A program made the position numbers and the translations under genes. Positions 26,318 to 35,922 of a stretch of DNA of 64,000 nucleotides are shown in pieces; position 1 is the first letter of the stretch; every line of letters starts with the position of its first letter. The notes below the pieces were generated by a model. It searched no databases, was not told the origin of the DNA, and saw only the letters and a program-made list of their open reading frames with translations. Source of the stretch: Ornithobacterium rhinotracheale (GTDB lineage Bacteria > Bacteroidota > Bacteroidia > Flavobacteriales > Weeksellaceae); contig NZ_CP035107.1 in the NCBI RefSeq assembly GCF_004088395.1, positions 62,001-126,000 of the forward strand, given 5' to 3'.

Positions 26318-27523
26318 ATGTTAGAAAAAAAAGAGGCGCGCTATGAGCGTGTAATTTTAGTAGGAGTTATTACTCAAAACCAAAGCGAAGAAAAGCTGAG
26401 CGAATATATGGATGAGCTTGCGTTTCTAGCCTATACCGCTGGAGCGGAAACCGTGGCTCGATTTACGCAAAAACTGCAACAGCCGGATTCTAAATATTTT
26501 GTAGGGAGTGGAAAGTTAGAGGAGATTAAGGAATTTGTAGAAGAAAACGATATTGATACCGTAGTTTTTGATGATGAGCTTTCACCTTCTCAGCTTAAAA
26601 ATATTGAGCGTGTTTTAGATCGCAAAATCATTGATAGAACAAATTTGATTTTAGACATATTTGCTCAAAGAGCCGAAACCTCATACGCCCGCACCCAAGT
26701 GGAGCTTGCACAATATGAATATATATTACCAAGGCTCACCCGAATGTGGACACACTTGGAGCGCCAGCGAGGTGGAATTGGGCTACGCGGCCCTGGGGAA
26801 ACGCAGATTCAGACGGATAGGAGAATCATTCGCGATAGAATTGCGCTACTCAAAAAGAAGCTTGAAACCATAGATAAGCAAATGGCCACTCAGCGAAAAA
26901 ATCGCGGATCACTCATTCGCGTAGCGCTCGTGGGGTATACCAATGTGGGGAAATCTACTTTAATGAATTTAATTAGCAAGTCTAATGTATTTGCCGAGGA
27001 CAAGCTATTTGCTACCCTAGACACCACGGTGCGAAAGGTGGTGATTGGGAATTTGCCGTTCTTGCTTAGCGACACCGTGGGCTTCATCAGAAAACTGCCA
27101 ACCCAGTTGGTGGAATCCTTTAAATCTACCTTAGACGAGGTGCGCGAGGCAGATTTGATTCTGCATGTGGTGGATATTTCGCACGAGAGTTTTGAGGACC
27201 ATATCCGTTCAGTGAATGAGATTTTAAAAGAGATAGACGTGGTGGATAAGCCTACGCTAATGGTCTTTAATAAAATAGATAAATTCCGATTTATTCCCAA
27301 GGCAGAAGATGATTTAAGCCAGCCTACGCGAGAAAATATAAGCCTCGATGAATGGGAGAAAATGTGGGTGGCAAAATCAGAATTCCCTACATTATTTATT
27401 TCAGCTAAAAAGAAAAAGAATATCGTTGCCTTTAAGAAAACGCTCTATGAGGAGGTGAAGAAAATCCATACACAGCGCTACCCATACAATAATTTCCTGT
27501 TTCAGTATTATGATGAAGAGTGA
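26318..27523 (+). CDS. hflX: Ribosome-associated GTPase HflX
   Basis: HflX binds the 50S subunit and splits stalled or heat-damaged ribosomes. The 401 residues show the N-terminal HflX domain with KYFVGSGKLEEI (59-70), the linker motif GGIGLRGPGETQ (152-163), a coiled region, then the G domain with P-loop GYTNVGKST (206-214), DTVGFIRKLP and NKID. The length is usual. It is first in a two-gene unit; folK overlaps its 3' end by 14 bases. Confidence 0.95.
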   Translation: MLEKKEARYERVILVGVITQNQSEEKLSEYMDELAFLAYTAGAETVARFTQKLQQPDSKYFVGSGKLEEIKEFVEENDIDTVVFDDELSPSQLKNIERVLDRKIIDRTNLILDIFAQRAETSYARTQVELAQYEYILPRLTRMWTHLERQRGGIGLRGPGETQIQTDRRIIRDRIALLKKKLETIDKQMATQRKNRGSLIRVALVGYTNVGKSTLMNLISKSNVFAEDKLFATLDTTVRKVVIGNLPFLLSDTVGFIRKLPTQLVESFKSTLDEVREADLILHVVDISHESFEDHIRSVNEILKEIDVVDKPTLMVFNKIDKFRFIPKAEDDLSQPTRENISLDEWEKMWVAKSEFPTLFISAKKKKNIVAFKKTLYEEVKKIHTQRYPYNNFLFQYYDEE

Positions 27524-27917
27524 GGTAACGCTCCTTTTAGGGAGCAATTTGGGCGACCGCGCACGGAATTTAGCACAAGCCAAAGCGCATTTGTCCGAAA
27601 TTGGAACCATCAAAGCGGAAACGCCTATAATGGAGACGCAGCCCGTAGGCTTCACCGCAGAGCAAGATTTTCTGAACCAAGTATTGTATTTCAGCACGCC
27701 ACTCTCGCCAATTTCGCTATTGAAGTCCATTAAGAGCATTGAGAAAAAAATGGGTAGAATTTACACTAAGCCGCTTGCTGGCGAAAAATATGTTTCTAGA
27801 ATTATAGATATAGATATTTTGTTTTATGAGGAAGTGAAATTTTTCTCCAAAGTGTTGAAAGTACCCCATCATCAGGTAGAATCAAGGGATTTCGTGCGTG
27901 AATTGTTGGGGAAATAG
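27510..27917 (+). CDS. folK: 2-amino-4-hydroxy-6-hydroxymethyldihydropteridine diphosphokinase
   Basis: HPPK pyrophosphorylates the pterin precursor of folate. The 135 residues start with the LLLGSNLGDRARNL substrate loop and contain QPVGFTAEQDFLNQV and IIDIDILFYEE, the metal- and ATP-binding aspartates. At 135 residues it is shorter than the about 160-residue E. coli enzyme, mostly by a short C-terminus (VPHHQVESRDFVRELL), which is common in this phylum. Two adjacent ATG codons start it inside hflX. Confidence 0.9.
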   Translation: MMKSEVTLLLGSNLGDRARNLAQAKAHLSEIGTIKAETPIMETQPVGFTAEQDFLNQVLYFSTPLSPISLLKSIKSIEKKMGRIYTKPLAGEKYVSRIIDIDILFYEEVKFFSKVLKVPHHQVESRDFVRELLGK

Positions 27918-27958
27918 TGCCTTAATATGATAAAAAATAGAATTTAACACAAAAAATA

Positions 27959-27989
27959 TTTGTTTAAGAATTTAGATGTCTTAAATTTG
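27959..27989 (+). promoter_or_regulatory. Promoter of the ompA-like gene
   Basis: TTTG (27959-27962), 19 bases, then TAAATTTG (27982-27989): a full match to the Bacteroidota consensus, 37 bases before the start codon. A strong promoter fits an abundant porin. Confidence 0.8.
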
Positions 27990-28026
27990 CCACGGAATAA
28001 AACTGATGAATAAATAAATTAAACTT

Positions 28027-29505
28027 ATGAAGTATTTAAAACTATTTACATTATCTTCGTTAGCTCTTTGTGCTTTCCCATTGATGGCGCAAGAGGCAAC
28101 TGAGGTAGTAGTGTTGGAGGAGGCAGCTCCTCAGGAGACTTATCAAAGTAAGTTCTACGGGCAAAACCGTGATTATGTGAAATTCACTTCTGACCAGAAG
28201 AAATTCAACGATTGGAGCATCGCCGTTTATGGAGGTGTGCCATTCATTCAAGGAGCAGACTTAAATACAGCTGTCTCAAACCACGGAATTAAGTGGGGGT
28301 ATGATGTACAAGCCGTATTGACAAAGCAAATTACGCACGCATTTGGTCTAGGTTTGCAATTTAACTATGGTAAAACTAAGCAACAAGCATTCGTCGGGGG
28401 TGATGAGTTCCAAGGACATACAGATTACTGGATGTGGTCATTGCAAGGGGATATCAATTTCAGTAACTTATTTAGAAGAGTTGATAACAAATCTCGCTAT
28501 GCTTGGGCATTACACGGGTACGGAGGAATCGGTACTTTGCAATATGATTCTTACATCAACAAAAATGGTGGGCCAGATTTCCAAACAGCAGAAGTTGCAG
28601 GTTCAGGTTCTATCTACATCAATGGTGGTGGTGGTTTAAGATATAAAGTAAGTCAAAGACTTGATATCGAAGCTAAGGCTATGTACTACTTCACTGGTGA
28701 TGAGGAGTTTGATGGCTCTACTCAAGGCGAAAAACAATACGATAATCCAAAATTCCAAGATGGAACATCAATTGCCGATATCGCTCACTTAGAGGAAGGT
28801 AAAGATGATGGATTGTTTACATTCAGCGTGGGTGCTTTATTTAAGTTAGGAAAACACCATGAGCACCTATCATGGGCAGACCCATTAGCAGATATTTATC
28901 CAGGCCCTTCACCTGAAGAGTTACAATCTATGTTGGTAGTTTGTGCGCAAGGTGATAACGATGATGATGGCGTTTGTGATGATTGGGACCGCGAGCTAAA
29001 TACTCCACAAGGTGCTAGAGTAGATGGTGCAGGCCGTGCATTAGATACTGATTTAGATGGTGTAATCGACTTGTATGACAAGTGCGTTACATTGCCTGGC
29101 CCAGCAGATAATGATGGTTGTCCGTTACACAAAGATGTTGAAGCTGCAATCAACTTAGCAATTTCTAACTTAGAGTTTGCATTGGATTCAGATGTAATTT
29201 CTCCATCTTACTACCCATTACTCGACAAAGCAGCAGAGTACTTGAAGTATTACAAAGATGATGTTTACAATGTAGTAGGGCATACAGATACAAGAGCTTC
29301 TGAGGCTTATAACATGAACTTGTCAAGAAGAAGAGCACAAGCCGTTAAAGATTACTTAGTTCAAAAACACGGAGTTCCAGCAGGACAATTAAATGTTGTA
29401 GCAATGGGTGAGAAAGATTTGAGATTCCCTCAATGTAAACCAGCTACTAAATGTCCAGAGTGGATGAACCACGCAAACAGACGAGTAGTTTTCGTAAAAC
29501 AATAA
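28027..29505 (+). CDS. OmpA family outer-membrane protein with thrombospondin type 3 repeats
   Basis: A 492-residue porin-like protein linking outer membrane and peptidoglycan. A signal peptide ends near residue 21 (CAFPLMAQ). Residues about 58-290 form the beta-barrel region, with aromatic alternating strands. Acidic calcium-binding repeats follow (DNDDDGVCDDWD, DTDLDGVIDLYD; about 320-355), joined by a cysteine in each. The C-terminal OmpA domain (about 375-492) carries NVVGHTDTRASEAYN and LSRRRAQAVKDYL, which bind diaminopimelate. It has its own promoter and terminator, a single-gene unit, and its regular codon use suggests high expression. Confidence 0.93.
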   Translation: MKYLKLFTLSSLALCAFPLMAQEATEVVVLEEAAPQETYQSKFYGQNRDYVKFTSDQKKFNDWSIAVYGGVPFIQGADLNTAVSNHGIKWGYDVQAVLTKQITHAFGLGLQFNYGKTKQQAFVGGDEFQGHTDYWMWSLQGDINFSNLFRRVDNKSRYAWALHGYGGIGTLQYDSYINKNGGPDFQTAEVAGSGSIYINGGGGLRYKVSQRLDIEAKAMYYFTGDEEFDGSTQGEKQYDNPKFQDGTSIADIAHLEEGKDDGLFTFSVGALFKLGKHHEHLSWADPLADIYPGPSPEELQSMLVVCAQGDNDDDGVCDDWDRELNTPQGARVDGAGRALDTDLDGVIDLYDKCVTLPGPADNDGCPLHKDVEAAINLAISNLEFALDSDVISPSYYPLLDKAAEYLKYYKDDVYNVVGHTDTRASEAYNMNLSRRRAQAVKDYLVQKHGVPAGQLNVVAMGEKDLRFPQCKPATKCPEWMNHANRRVVFVKQ

Positions 29506-29531
29506 TCATTGTAACTTACATAACTTTTATT

Positions 29532-29568
29532 AGCATAAAAGGTCGCCTTATTGGCGACCTTTTATGCT
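29532..29568 (+). terminator. Strong rho-independent terminator
   Basis: A perfect 16-base-pair stem, 29532-29547 with 29553-29568, around a TTATT loop and followed by a short T-run. It closes the ompA-like transcript 26 bases after the stop codon. The A-rich 5' side also allows some activity in the reverse direction. Confidence 0.92.
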
Positions 29569-29655
29569 TTTTGAAAATTTGACATTTCTAAATTAAACGC
29601 TAAAACTCTATTCTAAGAGTTTTATTTTAATTAATTTTGCTAGCTAAATCGAAGT

Positions 29656-31401
29656 ATGAAAGAGCTTTTAAGTTTAAATAAATATTTATACAAATACCGT
29701 GGCCGCTTATTCCTTGGGACATTGTTCATCATAGGGCTAAACTTCTTTATGGTATATAAAATCAGATATGTGGGCAAGGCGGTAAACTTCATCAAAGCCT
29801 CTCTAAATAGTGGCGAAACCGAGCAGATCAGCCAATTGTGGTACTATGGTGCGTTGATTATTTTATTGCCTTTGGTTGCGGTGCTTCTCCAATTTTTGAT
29901 GCGTCAAACCATCATTGTGGCATCTCGCCATATGGAGTATGATTTGAAAAATGTTATTTATGAGCATTATCAAGAGCTAGATACAGCATTTTATAAAAAT
30001 AACCGAATCGGCGACTTAATGAACCGCATAAGCGAAGATGTGGGCTATGTTCGTATGTATCTAGGGCCAGGGATTATGTACCCCATCAATTTGCTCGCAA
30101 TGTCAGTTATTCTCGTGGTTGAGATGCTTTCAATTGATAAAACAATGACCTTTTTCACGCTCCTGCCCTTGCCATTTTTATCAGTTCTAGTCTACTTTCT
30201 GAGTAGTAAAATCAACAGAAAAAGCCGCGAATTACAAGCCGAGCAGTCTAATTTATCAGCCTTTGTGCAAGATATGTTTTCGGGCATTAGAGTTATAAAA
30301 TCATTTAGCAAAGAAAAAAGCGTTAAGGCGAAATATGTCCAAAATGTCAAAAAATACAAGTATAAAGCCATAGAATTAGCCAATATTGATGCATTTTTTT
30401 CGCCCCTCGTGGTAGTGATTATCGGCGTGAGCCAAATCGTGATTTTATATGTAGGCGGTATGCGCTACATCAATGGGCAAATCCACGAAATTGGGACACT
30501 AGCGCAGTTTTTTATGTACTTAAATATGCTCATTTGGCCATTCACCTCGCTGGGTTGGGTCTCGATGGTGGTGCAGCGCGCATCAAGCTCTATGAAGCGC
30601 ATCAACGAGTTTTTAAACACTGATCCGATGGTGAAAAATACAGGTGTAATTAAGGCTAAAATTCAAGGGAAAATCAGCTTTGAAAGAGTGAATTTTACTT
30701 ATGAAAATACGGGGATTCAGGCTTTGAAGAATGTGAGCTTTGAGGTGCCAGCGGGTGAAACGCTTGCAATCTTAGGAAAAACAGGCTCGGGCAAAACTAC
30801 CATTGCCGAGCTAATCTCTCGCCTCTATGACCCTACGAGTGGCGTGGTGAAAATTGATGATAGAGACTTGAAAATGTATGATTTATTCGCGTTGAGAGAC
30901 CAAATCGGGGTGGTGCCACAAGAGGCCTTTTTATTCTCTACAAGTTTGAGGGAAAATTTAAATTTTGGCGCCGACCAAGATAGCTTAGAGTTGGCACAAG
31001 AGTATGCCCAAAAAGCTGATTTGCACGAGAATATAGCGTGCTTTAGAGAGGGGTATGATACAGTAGTGGGAGAGCGTGGCGTTACGCTCTCGGGCGGACA
31101 AAAGCAACGCCTCTCAATTTCTAGGGCGCTGATTAAAAAGCCGAAAATTCTTATTTTTGATGATAGCCTCTCGGCAGTGGATACCGAGACGGAAACCAAG
31201 ATTTTAAATAATATTAAACAAGAATCCGAGGGCAAGACTACGATTATCATCACGCACCGAGTTTCTTCGGCTAAGCATGCACACCAAATCATCGTCTTGG
31301 ATAGTGGAGAAATCATTGAGCGCGGAACGCACCAAGATTTAATGGATTTAGGCGGAATTTATAGCGAAATGTACACGCAGCAGACTCAGATGCAGGAGTA
31401 G
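29656..31401 (+). CDS. ABC transporter, fused permease and ATPase (MdlB/MsbA-like)
   Basis: The 581-residue half-transporter has six membrane helices (about 15-320) and an ATPase domain with Walker A GKTGSGKTT, signature TLSGGQKQRLS and Walker B LIFDDSLSAVD. In the last motif the catalytic glutamate that normally follows the aspartate is an aspartate (FDDS), as in the degenerate half of heterodimeric exporters such as MdlA/LmrC types. It may therefore need a partner subunit. A TAATTTTG box lies at 29632-29639, just upstream, with no clear -33 element. Substrate unknown. Confidence 0.88.
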   Translation: MKELLSLNKYLYKYRGRLFLGTLFIIGLNFFMVYKIRYVGKAVNFIKASLNSGETEQISQLWYYGALIILLPLVAVLLQFLMRQTIIVASRHMEYDLKNVIYEHYQELDTAFYKNNRIGDLMNRISEDVGYVRMYLGPGIMYPINLLAMSVILVVEMLSIDKTMTFFTLLPLPFLSVLVYFLSSKINRKSRELQAEQSNLSAFVQDMFSGIRVIKSFSKEKSVKAKYVQNVKKYKYKAIELANIDAFFSPLVVVIIGVSQIVILYVGGMRYINGQIHEIGTLAQFFMYLNMLIWPFTSLGWVSMVVQRASSSMKRINEFLNTDPMVKNTGVIKAKIQGKISFERVNFTYENTGIQALKNVSFEVPAGETLAILGKTGSGKTTIAELISRLYDPTSGVVKIDDRDLKMYDLFALRDQIGVVPQEAFLFSTSLRENLNFGADQDSLELAQEYAQKADLHENIACFREGYDTVVGERGVTLSGGQKQRLSISRALIKKPKILIFDDSLSAVDTETETKILNNIKQESEGKTTIIITHRVSSAKHAHQIIVLDSGEIIERGTHQDLMDLGGIYSEMYTQQTQMQE

Positions 31402-31479
31402 CCGTAAGCCGTAGTGCAGAAAACTGAATAAAAAACCGTATATTTGTACCTCAAAAATGCTAGCCTAATTCTAAATTAA

Positions 31480-34059
31480 ATGATGGATTTAACCCCCCAA
31501 AACAAAAATGGAGAATCGACCAAGAAGGTCTCGGGAATGTTCAGAGAATGGTTTTTGGACTATTCCTCTTATGTGATTTTATCACGAGCCATTCCCTCTA
31601 TTTATGATGGGCTTAAGCCCGTGCAGCGTCGTATTTTGCACTCTATGCGCGAGATGGAAGATGGCCGATACAACAAGGTGGCAAACATTGTGGGGAATAC
31701 AATGAAATATCACCCGCACGGAGACTCCTCAATCGGTGGTGCGCTGGTGCAAATGGGGCAAAAGAATTTGCTCATTGATAAGCAAGGAAACTGGGGGAAT
31801 ATCTTTACAGGAGATGTGGCGGCAGCCTCCCGTTACATCGAGGCGAGGCTCACGAAGTTTGCGCTAGAAGTAGTTTTTAACCCTAAAACCACCGAGTGGC
31901 AAAACTCCTACGATGGCCGAAATAAAGAGCCCGTGAATTTGCCTATAAAATTCCCATTACTATTGGCGCAGGGCGTGGAGGGTATTGCGGTGGGGCTTTC
32001 GACACAGATTTTGCCTCATAATTTTAATGAATTAATCGATGCCTCAATTAAGCATTTAAAGGGTAAAAAGTTTGAGCTATTCCCAGATTTCCAAACGGGC
32101 GGTATGATTGATGTCTCAGACTATAATGATGGCGAGCGCGGCGGACGCGTTAGAATCCGAGCGAAAATTACGCAGGAAGATAAATCTACGCTTAAAATCT
32201 CTGAAATCCCTTATGGGCAGACTACCTCTTCCGTGATTTCAAGCATATTAAGTGCCAACGAGAAAGGAAAGATTAAAATCCGAAAGGTGGAGGATAATAC
32301 GGCTGAGAAGGTAGAGATTTTAGTGCATTTGAACAACAATGTTTCGCCAGACAAAATGATTGATGCGCTGTATGCCTTCACCAGTTGCGAAGTCTCGCTC
32401 TCGCCAAATGCTTGTGTGATTGTAGATAAGCGCCCAGAGTTTCTCTCAGTCTCAGAGATTTTAAAAATTAATACCGAAAACACCCTTCAGCTACTTAAGC
32501 GCGAGTTAGAAATTGAGCTAGATGAATTGGAGTATAAGTGGCACTTCTCTTCCTTGGAGCGAATTTTTATTGAAAATAGAATTTATCACGACATTGAGGA
32601 GGAAGAGACTTGGGAAGGCGTAATCCGAGCCATTGATGAGGGGCTAAAACCGCACATCGCTCACCTGCGCCGCCCAGTTACCGAAGAGGATATTATAAAA
32701 CTCACCGAAATTCGCATTAAGCGCATTTCCAAATTCGATTTAGATAAAGCACAGCAATATATAGACTCCTTGGAGGAGCAAATCGTCGCCGTTAAGAATC
32801 ATTTAGAGCATTTAATAGCGTATGCAATAGATTATTTTAAGCGCCTCAAAGAAAGATATGGGAAAGATAAGCCCCGTCTCACTGAAATTCGCCCATTTGA
32901 GGATATAGATGCTACCAAGGTTGCCGCCGCGAATGTGCGCCTATATGGCAACTTTGCAGAGGGCTTCATTGGCACGGGGAGTGCTATGCGCAAAGATGAG
33001 TTTCTGTTTGAGTGTTCAGACCTTGACGACATCATCACCTTCCGCCGAAATGGTAGTATGATGATTACTAAGGTGGACGATAAAACATTCGTGGGGAAAG
33101 ATATCATCCACTGCGCCGTTTGGAAGAAGAAAGACAAGCGCACGATTTACAATGTCATTTATCGTATGGGCAAAACAGGTCCTTATTACCAAAAAAGATT
33201 CTCGGTAACTAGCATCATTCGCGACAAAGAATACCCCATTGCTAGCGACCTTGAAGGCTCGCAAATTTTATACTTTTCGGCCAATCCCAATGGAGAGGCA
33301 GAAGTGGTGCAAGTATTGCTAAATCAGAGAGCAAGGCTTAAAAAATTAAAATTTGAGATAGATTTTGCCGATTTAGCCGTGCGCAGTATGCTCGCAAAGG
33401 GAAATTTAGTTTCTAAACAGCCCATTAAGAAAATAGAGCTTAAAGAGCACGGCGTGTCCACTTTGGCACCGAGAAAAATTTGGTTTGACGAGGCAGTGAA
33501 GAGGCTCAATGTCGAAGGGCGTGGAAAATACCTTGGTGCATTCCGTGGGGAGGATAAGATTCTAACAATCAATGAGGAGGGCGTGGCGCAGCTCACAAAT
33601 TTCGACCTAGCCAATCATTACGAAGATAAGCTCCTATTTATAGAAAAATGGATTCCCGAAAAGCCCATTTCCTGCATTTACTACGATAGCGAGCGCGAGC
33701 GTTATTATGTGAAACGCTTTGTGCTAGAAGATAGCTTAAAAGAGCAACCATTCTATTTCTTAGAAGACAATAAATCTTTCATAGAATTTATTTCTGTGGA
33801 TAGAATCCCGCAGATTGAGATTGTTTTCAAAAAAGTAAACGGCAACGAGCGCGAGCCAGAAATTGTGAATTTGGAGGAATTTATCGCCGTAAAAGGAATT
33901 ACTGCGATGGGCAACCAGCTCACAACCTATGATGTTAAGAAAATTGTGCCGCTTGAGCCAATTCCGTACCAAGAGCCAGAGGAGGAGACGCAAGAAGATA
34001 CCGAGGAAGAAGAGGATTCCTTTGATTCAGAGCCAAAGCAGGCCTCACTTTTTGATTAA
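31480..34059 (+). CDS. parC: DNA topoisomerase IV subunit A
   Basis: The 859-residue type IIA topoisomerase subunit cuts and rejoins DNA to unlink daughter chromosomes. It carries the KYHPHGDSS segment (76-84) and catalytic tyrosine in AAASRYIEARLT (Tyr119), then LLAQGVEGIAVGLST and a long coiled-coil gate. Motifs QGNWGNIFTGD and the divergent C-terminal domain identify the Bacteroidota ParC group rather than GyrA. The tail (about 825-859) is strongly acidic. parE is not adjacent. A TATATTTG box lies at 31439-31446. Residue 87 is Gly where related sequences known to me have Asp (see findings). Confidence 0.9.
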   Translation: MMDLTPQNKNGESTKKVSGMFREWFLDYSSYVILSRAIPSIYDGLKPVQRRILHSMREMEDGRYNKVANIVGNTMKYHPHGDSSIGGALVQMGQKNLLIDKQGNWGNIFTGDVAAASRYIEARLTKFALEVVFNPKTTEWQNSYDGRNKEPVNLPIKFPLLLAQGVEGIAVGLSTQILPHNFNELIDASIKHLKGKKFELFPDFQTGGMIDVSDYNDGERGGRVRIRAKITQEDKSTLKISEIPYGQTTSSVISSILSANEKGKIKIRKVEDNTAEKVEILVHLNNNVSPDKMIDALYAFTSCEVSLSPNACVIVDKRPEFLSVSEILKINTENTLQLLKRELEIELDELEYKWHFSSLERIFIENRIYHDIEEEETWEGVIRAIDEGLKPHIAHLRRPVTEEDIIKLTEIRIKRISKFDLDKAQQYIDSLEEQIVAVKNHLEHLIAYAIDYFKRLKERYGKDKPRLTEIRPFEDIDATKVAAANVRLYGNFAEGFIGTGSAMRKDEFLFECSDLDDIITFRRNGSMMITKVDDKTFVGKDIIHCAVWKKKDKRTIYNVIYRMGKTGPYYQKRFSVTSIIRDKEYPIASDLEGSQILYFSANPNGEAEVVQVLLNQRARLKKLKFEIDFADLAVRSMLAKGNLVSKQPIKKIELKEHGVSTLAPRKIWFDEAVKRLNVEGRGKYLGAFRGEDKILTINEEGVAQLTNFDLANHYEDKLLFIEKWIPEKPISCIYYDSERERYYVKRFVLEDSLKEQPFYFLEDNKSFIEFISVDRIPQIEIVFKKVNGNEREPEIVNLEEFIAVKGITAMGNQLTTYDVKKIVPLEPIPYQEPEEETQEDTEEEEDSFDSEPKQASLFD

Positions 34060-34074
34060 GAAGAGTAGAGTTTG

Positions 34075-34647
34075 ATGGCGGAAAATATAACTTATATCGT
34101 AATAGGAATTACGGTTTTCATCAGTTGGCAAGCTTGGGAGCGCCCCGAGCTATTTAATCGCTTGAAATTCCAAATGGCTGCCATTTTAGAGCAGAAGCAG
34201 TATAGCCGTATTCTCACCTCAGGCTTTGTTCATGCAGATGGTATGCATTTGATTTTTAATATGTTTACGCTGTATGTCTTTATGCCTCAGGTGTTGTATA
34301 TGTTCAGTGTGAGAGATACGCTTTTTATATACATTTTAGCCATATTAAGCGGGAATTTGCTCACCATTTTAGTCCATCGCAAAGAGCGCTGGTACACGGC
34401 GGTGGGTGCCTCTGGGGGCGTTGCGGGAATTGTGTTTGCGGGCATAGTGCTATTTCCGCAGAAGCCCTTGCAGATTGTCTTTTTCCCATTTGTTAAATTT
34501 CCTGCGTGGCTATTTGGGGTGATTTATTTAGCTTATTCCGCATTTGGAATGAAAAGAAATTTAGGCAATCTAGGGCACGCAGCCCACATAGGAGGTAGCT
34601 TGGTGGGGATTGTGATGGGGCTTTATCTAAAAGCGCAAATCGTTTAG
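34075..34647 (+). CDS. Rhomboid family intramembrane serine protease
   Basis: An integral membrane protease of 190 residues with about six hydrophobic segments. The nucleophile is in VGASGGVAGIVF (Ser near residue 113) and the catalytic histidine in GHAAHIGGSLVG (near residue 173). HADGMHLIFNMFTLYVF is the conserved first-loop motif. I use the ATG at 34075; a TTG directly before it is also possible. It follows parC by 15 bases and probably shares its transcript. Substrates are unknown. Confidence 0.88.
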   Translation: MAENITYIVIGITVFISWQAWERPELFNRLKFQMAAILEQKQYSRILTSGFVHADGMHLIFNMFTLYVFMPQVLYMFSVRDTLFIYILAILSGNLLTILVHRKERWYTAVGASGGVAGIVFAGIVLFPQKPLQIVFFPFVKFPAWLFGVIYLAYSAFGMKRNLGNLGHAAHIGGSLVGIVMGLYLKAQIV

Positions 34648-34875
34648 TCCTTTAAAATTTTAGTAAAAATATATTGTTGAAAACTTCAAATGTGGTTTTT
34701 CAAATAATTGATATTTAGCGTTTTTGACTTTAAGTTAAAAGCGTTTTTTTATCTAGAAATAAATCTGAGAAAATTAATAGAAACTTTTGCATTTATAATA
34801 GCATGATATTTAGGTAGAAATATTAATTTTGCAGAGAGAAAATAATTAACATCAAAAATACTGTATAATAGAAGC

Positions 34876-35901
34876 ATGGGCTTATTCAATTTCTTTACAA
34901 AAGATATCGCAATAGACTTAGGTACTGCAAATACCTTAATCATTCATAATAATAAAGTAGTAGTAGATCATCCGTCCATTGTAGCCATCGATCGCCAATC
35001 AGGGAAATTAATCGCCGTGGGGCACGAGGCTAAAAGAATGCAAGGGAAAACACATGATGACATCAAGATCGTGCGTCCTTTGAAAGATGGGGTAATCGCT
35101 GATTTTGAGGCGTCTGAGAAAATGATTAGAGAATTTATCTCTATGATTCCAGGCTTAAAAGGTGGAATGTTTGCACCAGCACTTAGAATGGTAATCTGTA
35201 TCCCTTCGGGCATCACGCAAGTGGAGCGTAGAGCGGTAAAAGATTCGGCTTTGCATGTAAATGCCAAGGATATACGCCTTATTTATGAGCCTATGGCAGC
35301 CGCTATTGGAGTAGGGATAGATATTCAGCAACCAGAAGGAAACATGATTATCGATATAGGAGGTGGTACCACAGAAATCGCGGTGATTTCGCTGGGAGGT
35401 ATCGTGGTAGACCAATCGGTGAAAATTGCAGGAGATATCTTTACTAATGATATAGCTTACCATTTAAGAACGCACCACAACCTATATGTGGGAGAGCGTA
35501 CTGCGGAAAGAATCAAAATCGAAATCGGTTCGGCCTTAGAAGAATTAGAGCACGAGCCAGATGATATCTATGTGCAAGGTCGAGACTTGATTACAGGTAA
35601 GCCTAAAGAAGTAGTGGTGAACTATAAAGAAGTAGCACGAGCTTTGGACAACTCCATTTCTCGTATCGAGGATGCTGTGATGGAAACTTTGTCCAAGACA
35701 CCACCAGAGTTGGCGGCAGATATTCACAACACGGGAGTTTATATGGCGGGCGGAGGCTCAATGCTTCGCGGGCTAGATCAGCGAATTTCTAAAAAAACAG
35801 GGTTACCAGTATTCTTAGCAGAAGATCCTTTGCGCGCTGTAGTGAAAGGAACAGGTATCGCTTTGAAAAATATGGATAAATTCACTTTCTTAGAGCGATA
35901 G
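34876..35901 (+). CDS. mreB: Rod-shape-determining actin homologue MreB
   Basis: MreB filaments guide lateral wall synthesis. The 341 residues start MGLFNFFTKDIAIDLGTANT with the phosphate-1 motif, then MIIDIGGGTTEIAVISLGG (phosphate 2) and MAGGGSMLRGLD (adenosine motif). The length is usual. The 228-base gap upstream is AT-rich, has a TAATTTTG box at 34824-34831 and no other feature that I can support. It leads the cluster mreB-mreC-mreD-mrdA-rodA, all on one strand with short gaps or overlaps. Confidence 0.96.
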   Translation: MGLFNFFTKDIAIDLGTANTLIIHNNKVVVDHPSIVAIDRQSGKLIAVGHEAKRMQGKTHDDIKIVRPLKDGVIADFEASEKMIREFISMIPGLKGGMFAPALRMVICIPSGITQVERRAVKDSALHVNAKDIRLIYEPMAAAIGVGIDIQQPEGNMIIDIGGGTTEIAVISLGGIVVDQSVKIAGDIFTNDIAYHLRTHHNLYVGERTAERIKIEIGSALEELEHEPDDIYVQGRDLITGKPKEVVVNYKEVARALDNSISRIEDAVMETLSKTPPELAADIHNTGVYMAGGGSMLRGLDQRISKKTGLPVFLAEDPLRAVVKGTGIALKNMDKFTFLER

Positions 35902-35922
35902 ATATATAGAGTTCTCGTCGGA

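Noticed and set aside
26890-27300. Long open frame on the strand opposite hflX
   Set aside because: It is a reading-frame shadow: its sequence is Ser/Lys-rich and without motifs, while hflX on the other strand has full family motifs.
34648-34875. Gap upstream of mreB with repeated GCGTTTTT units, considered as terminator or small RNA
   Set aside because: The repeats are direct rather than inverted, and no stable stem with a T-run is formed.
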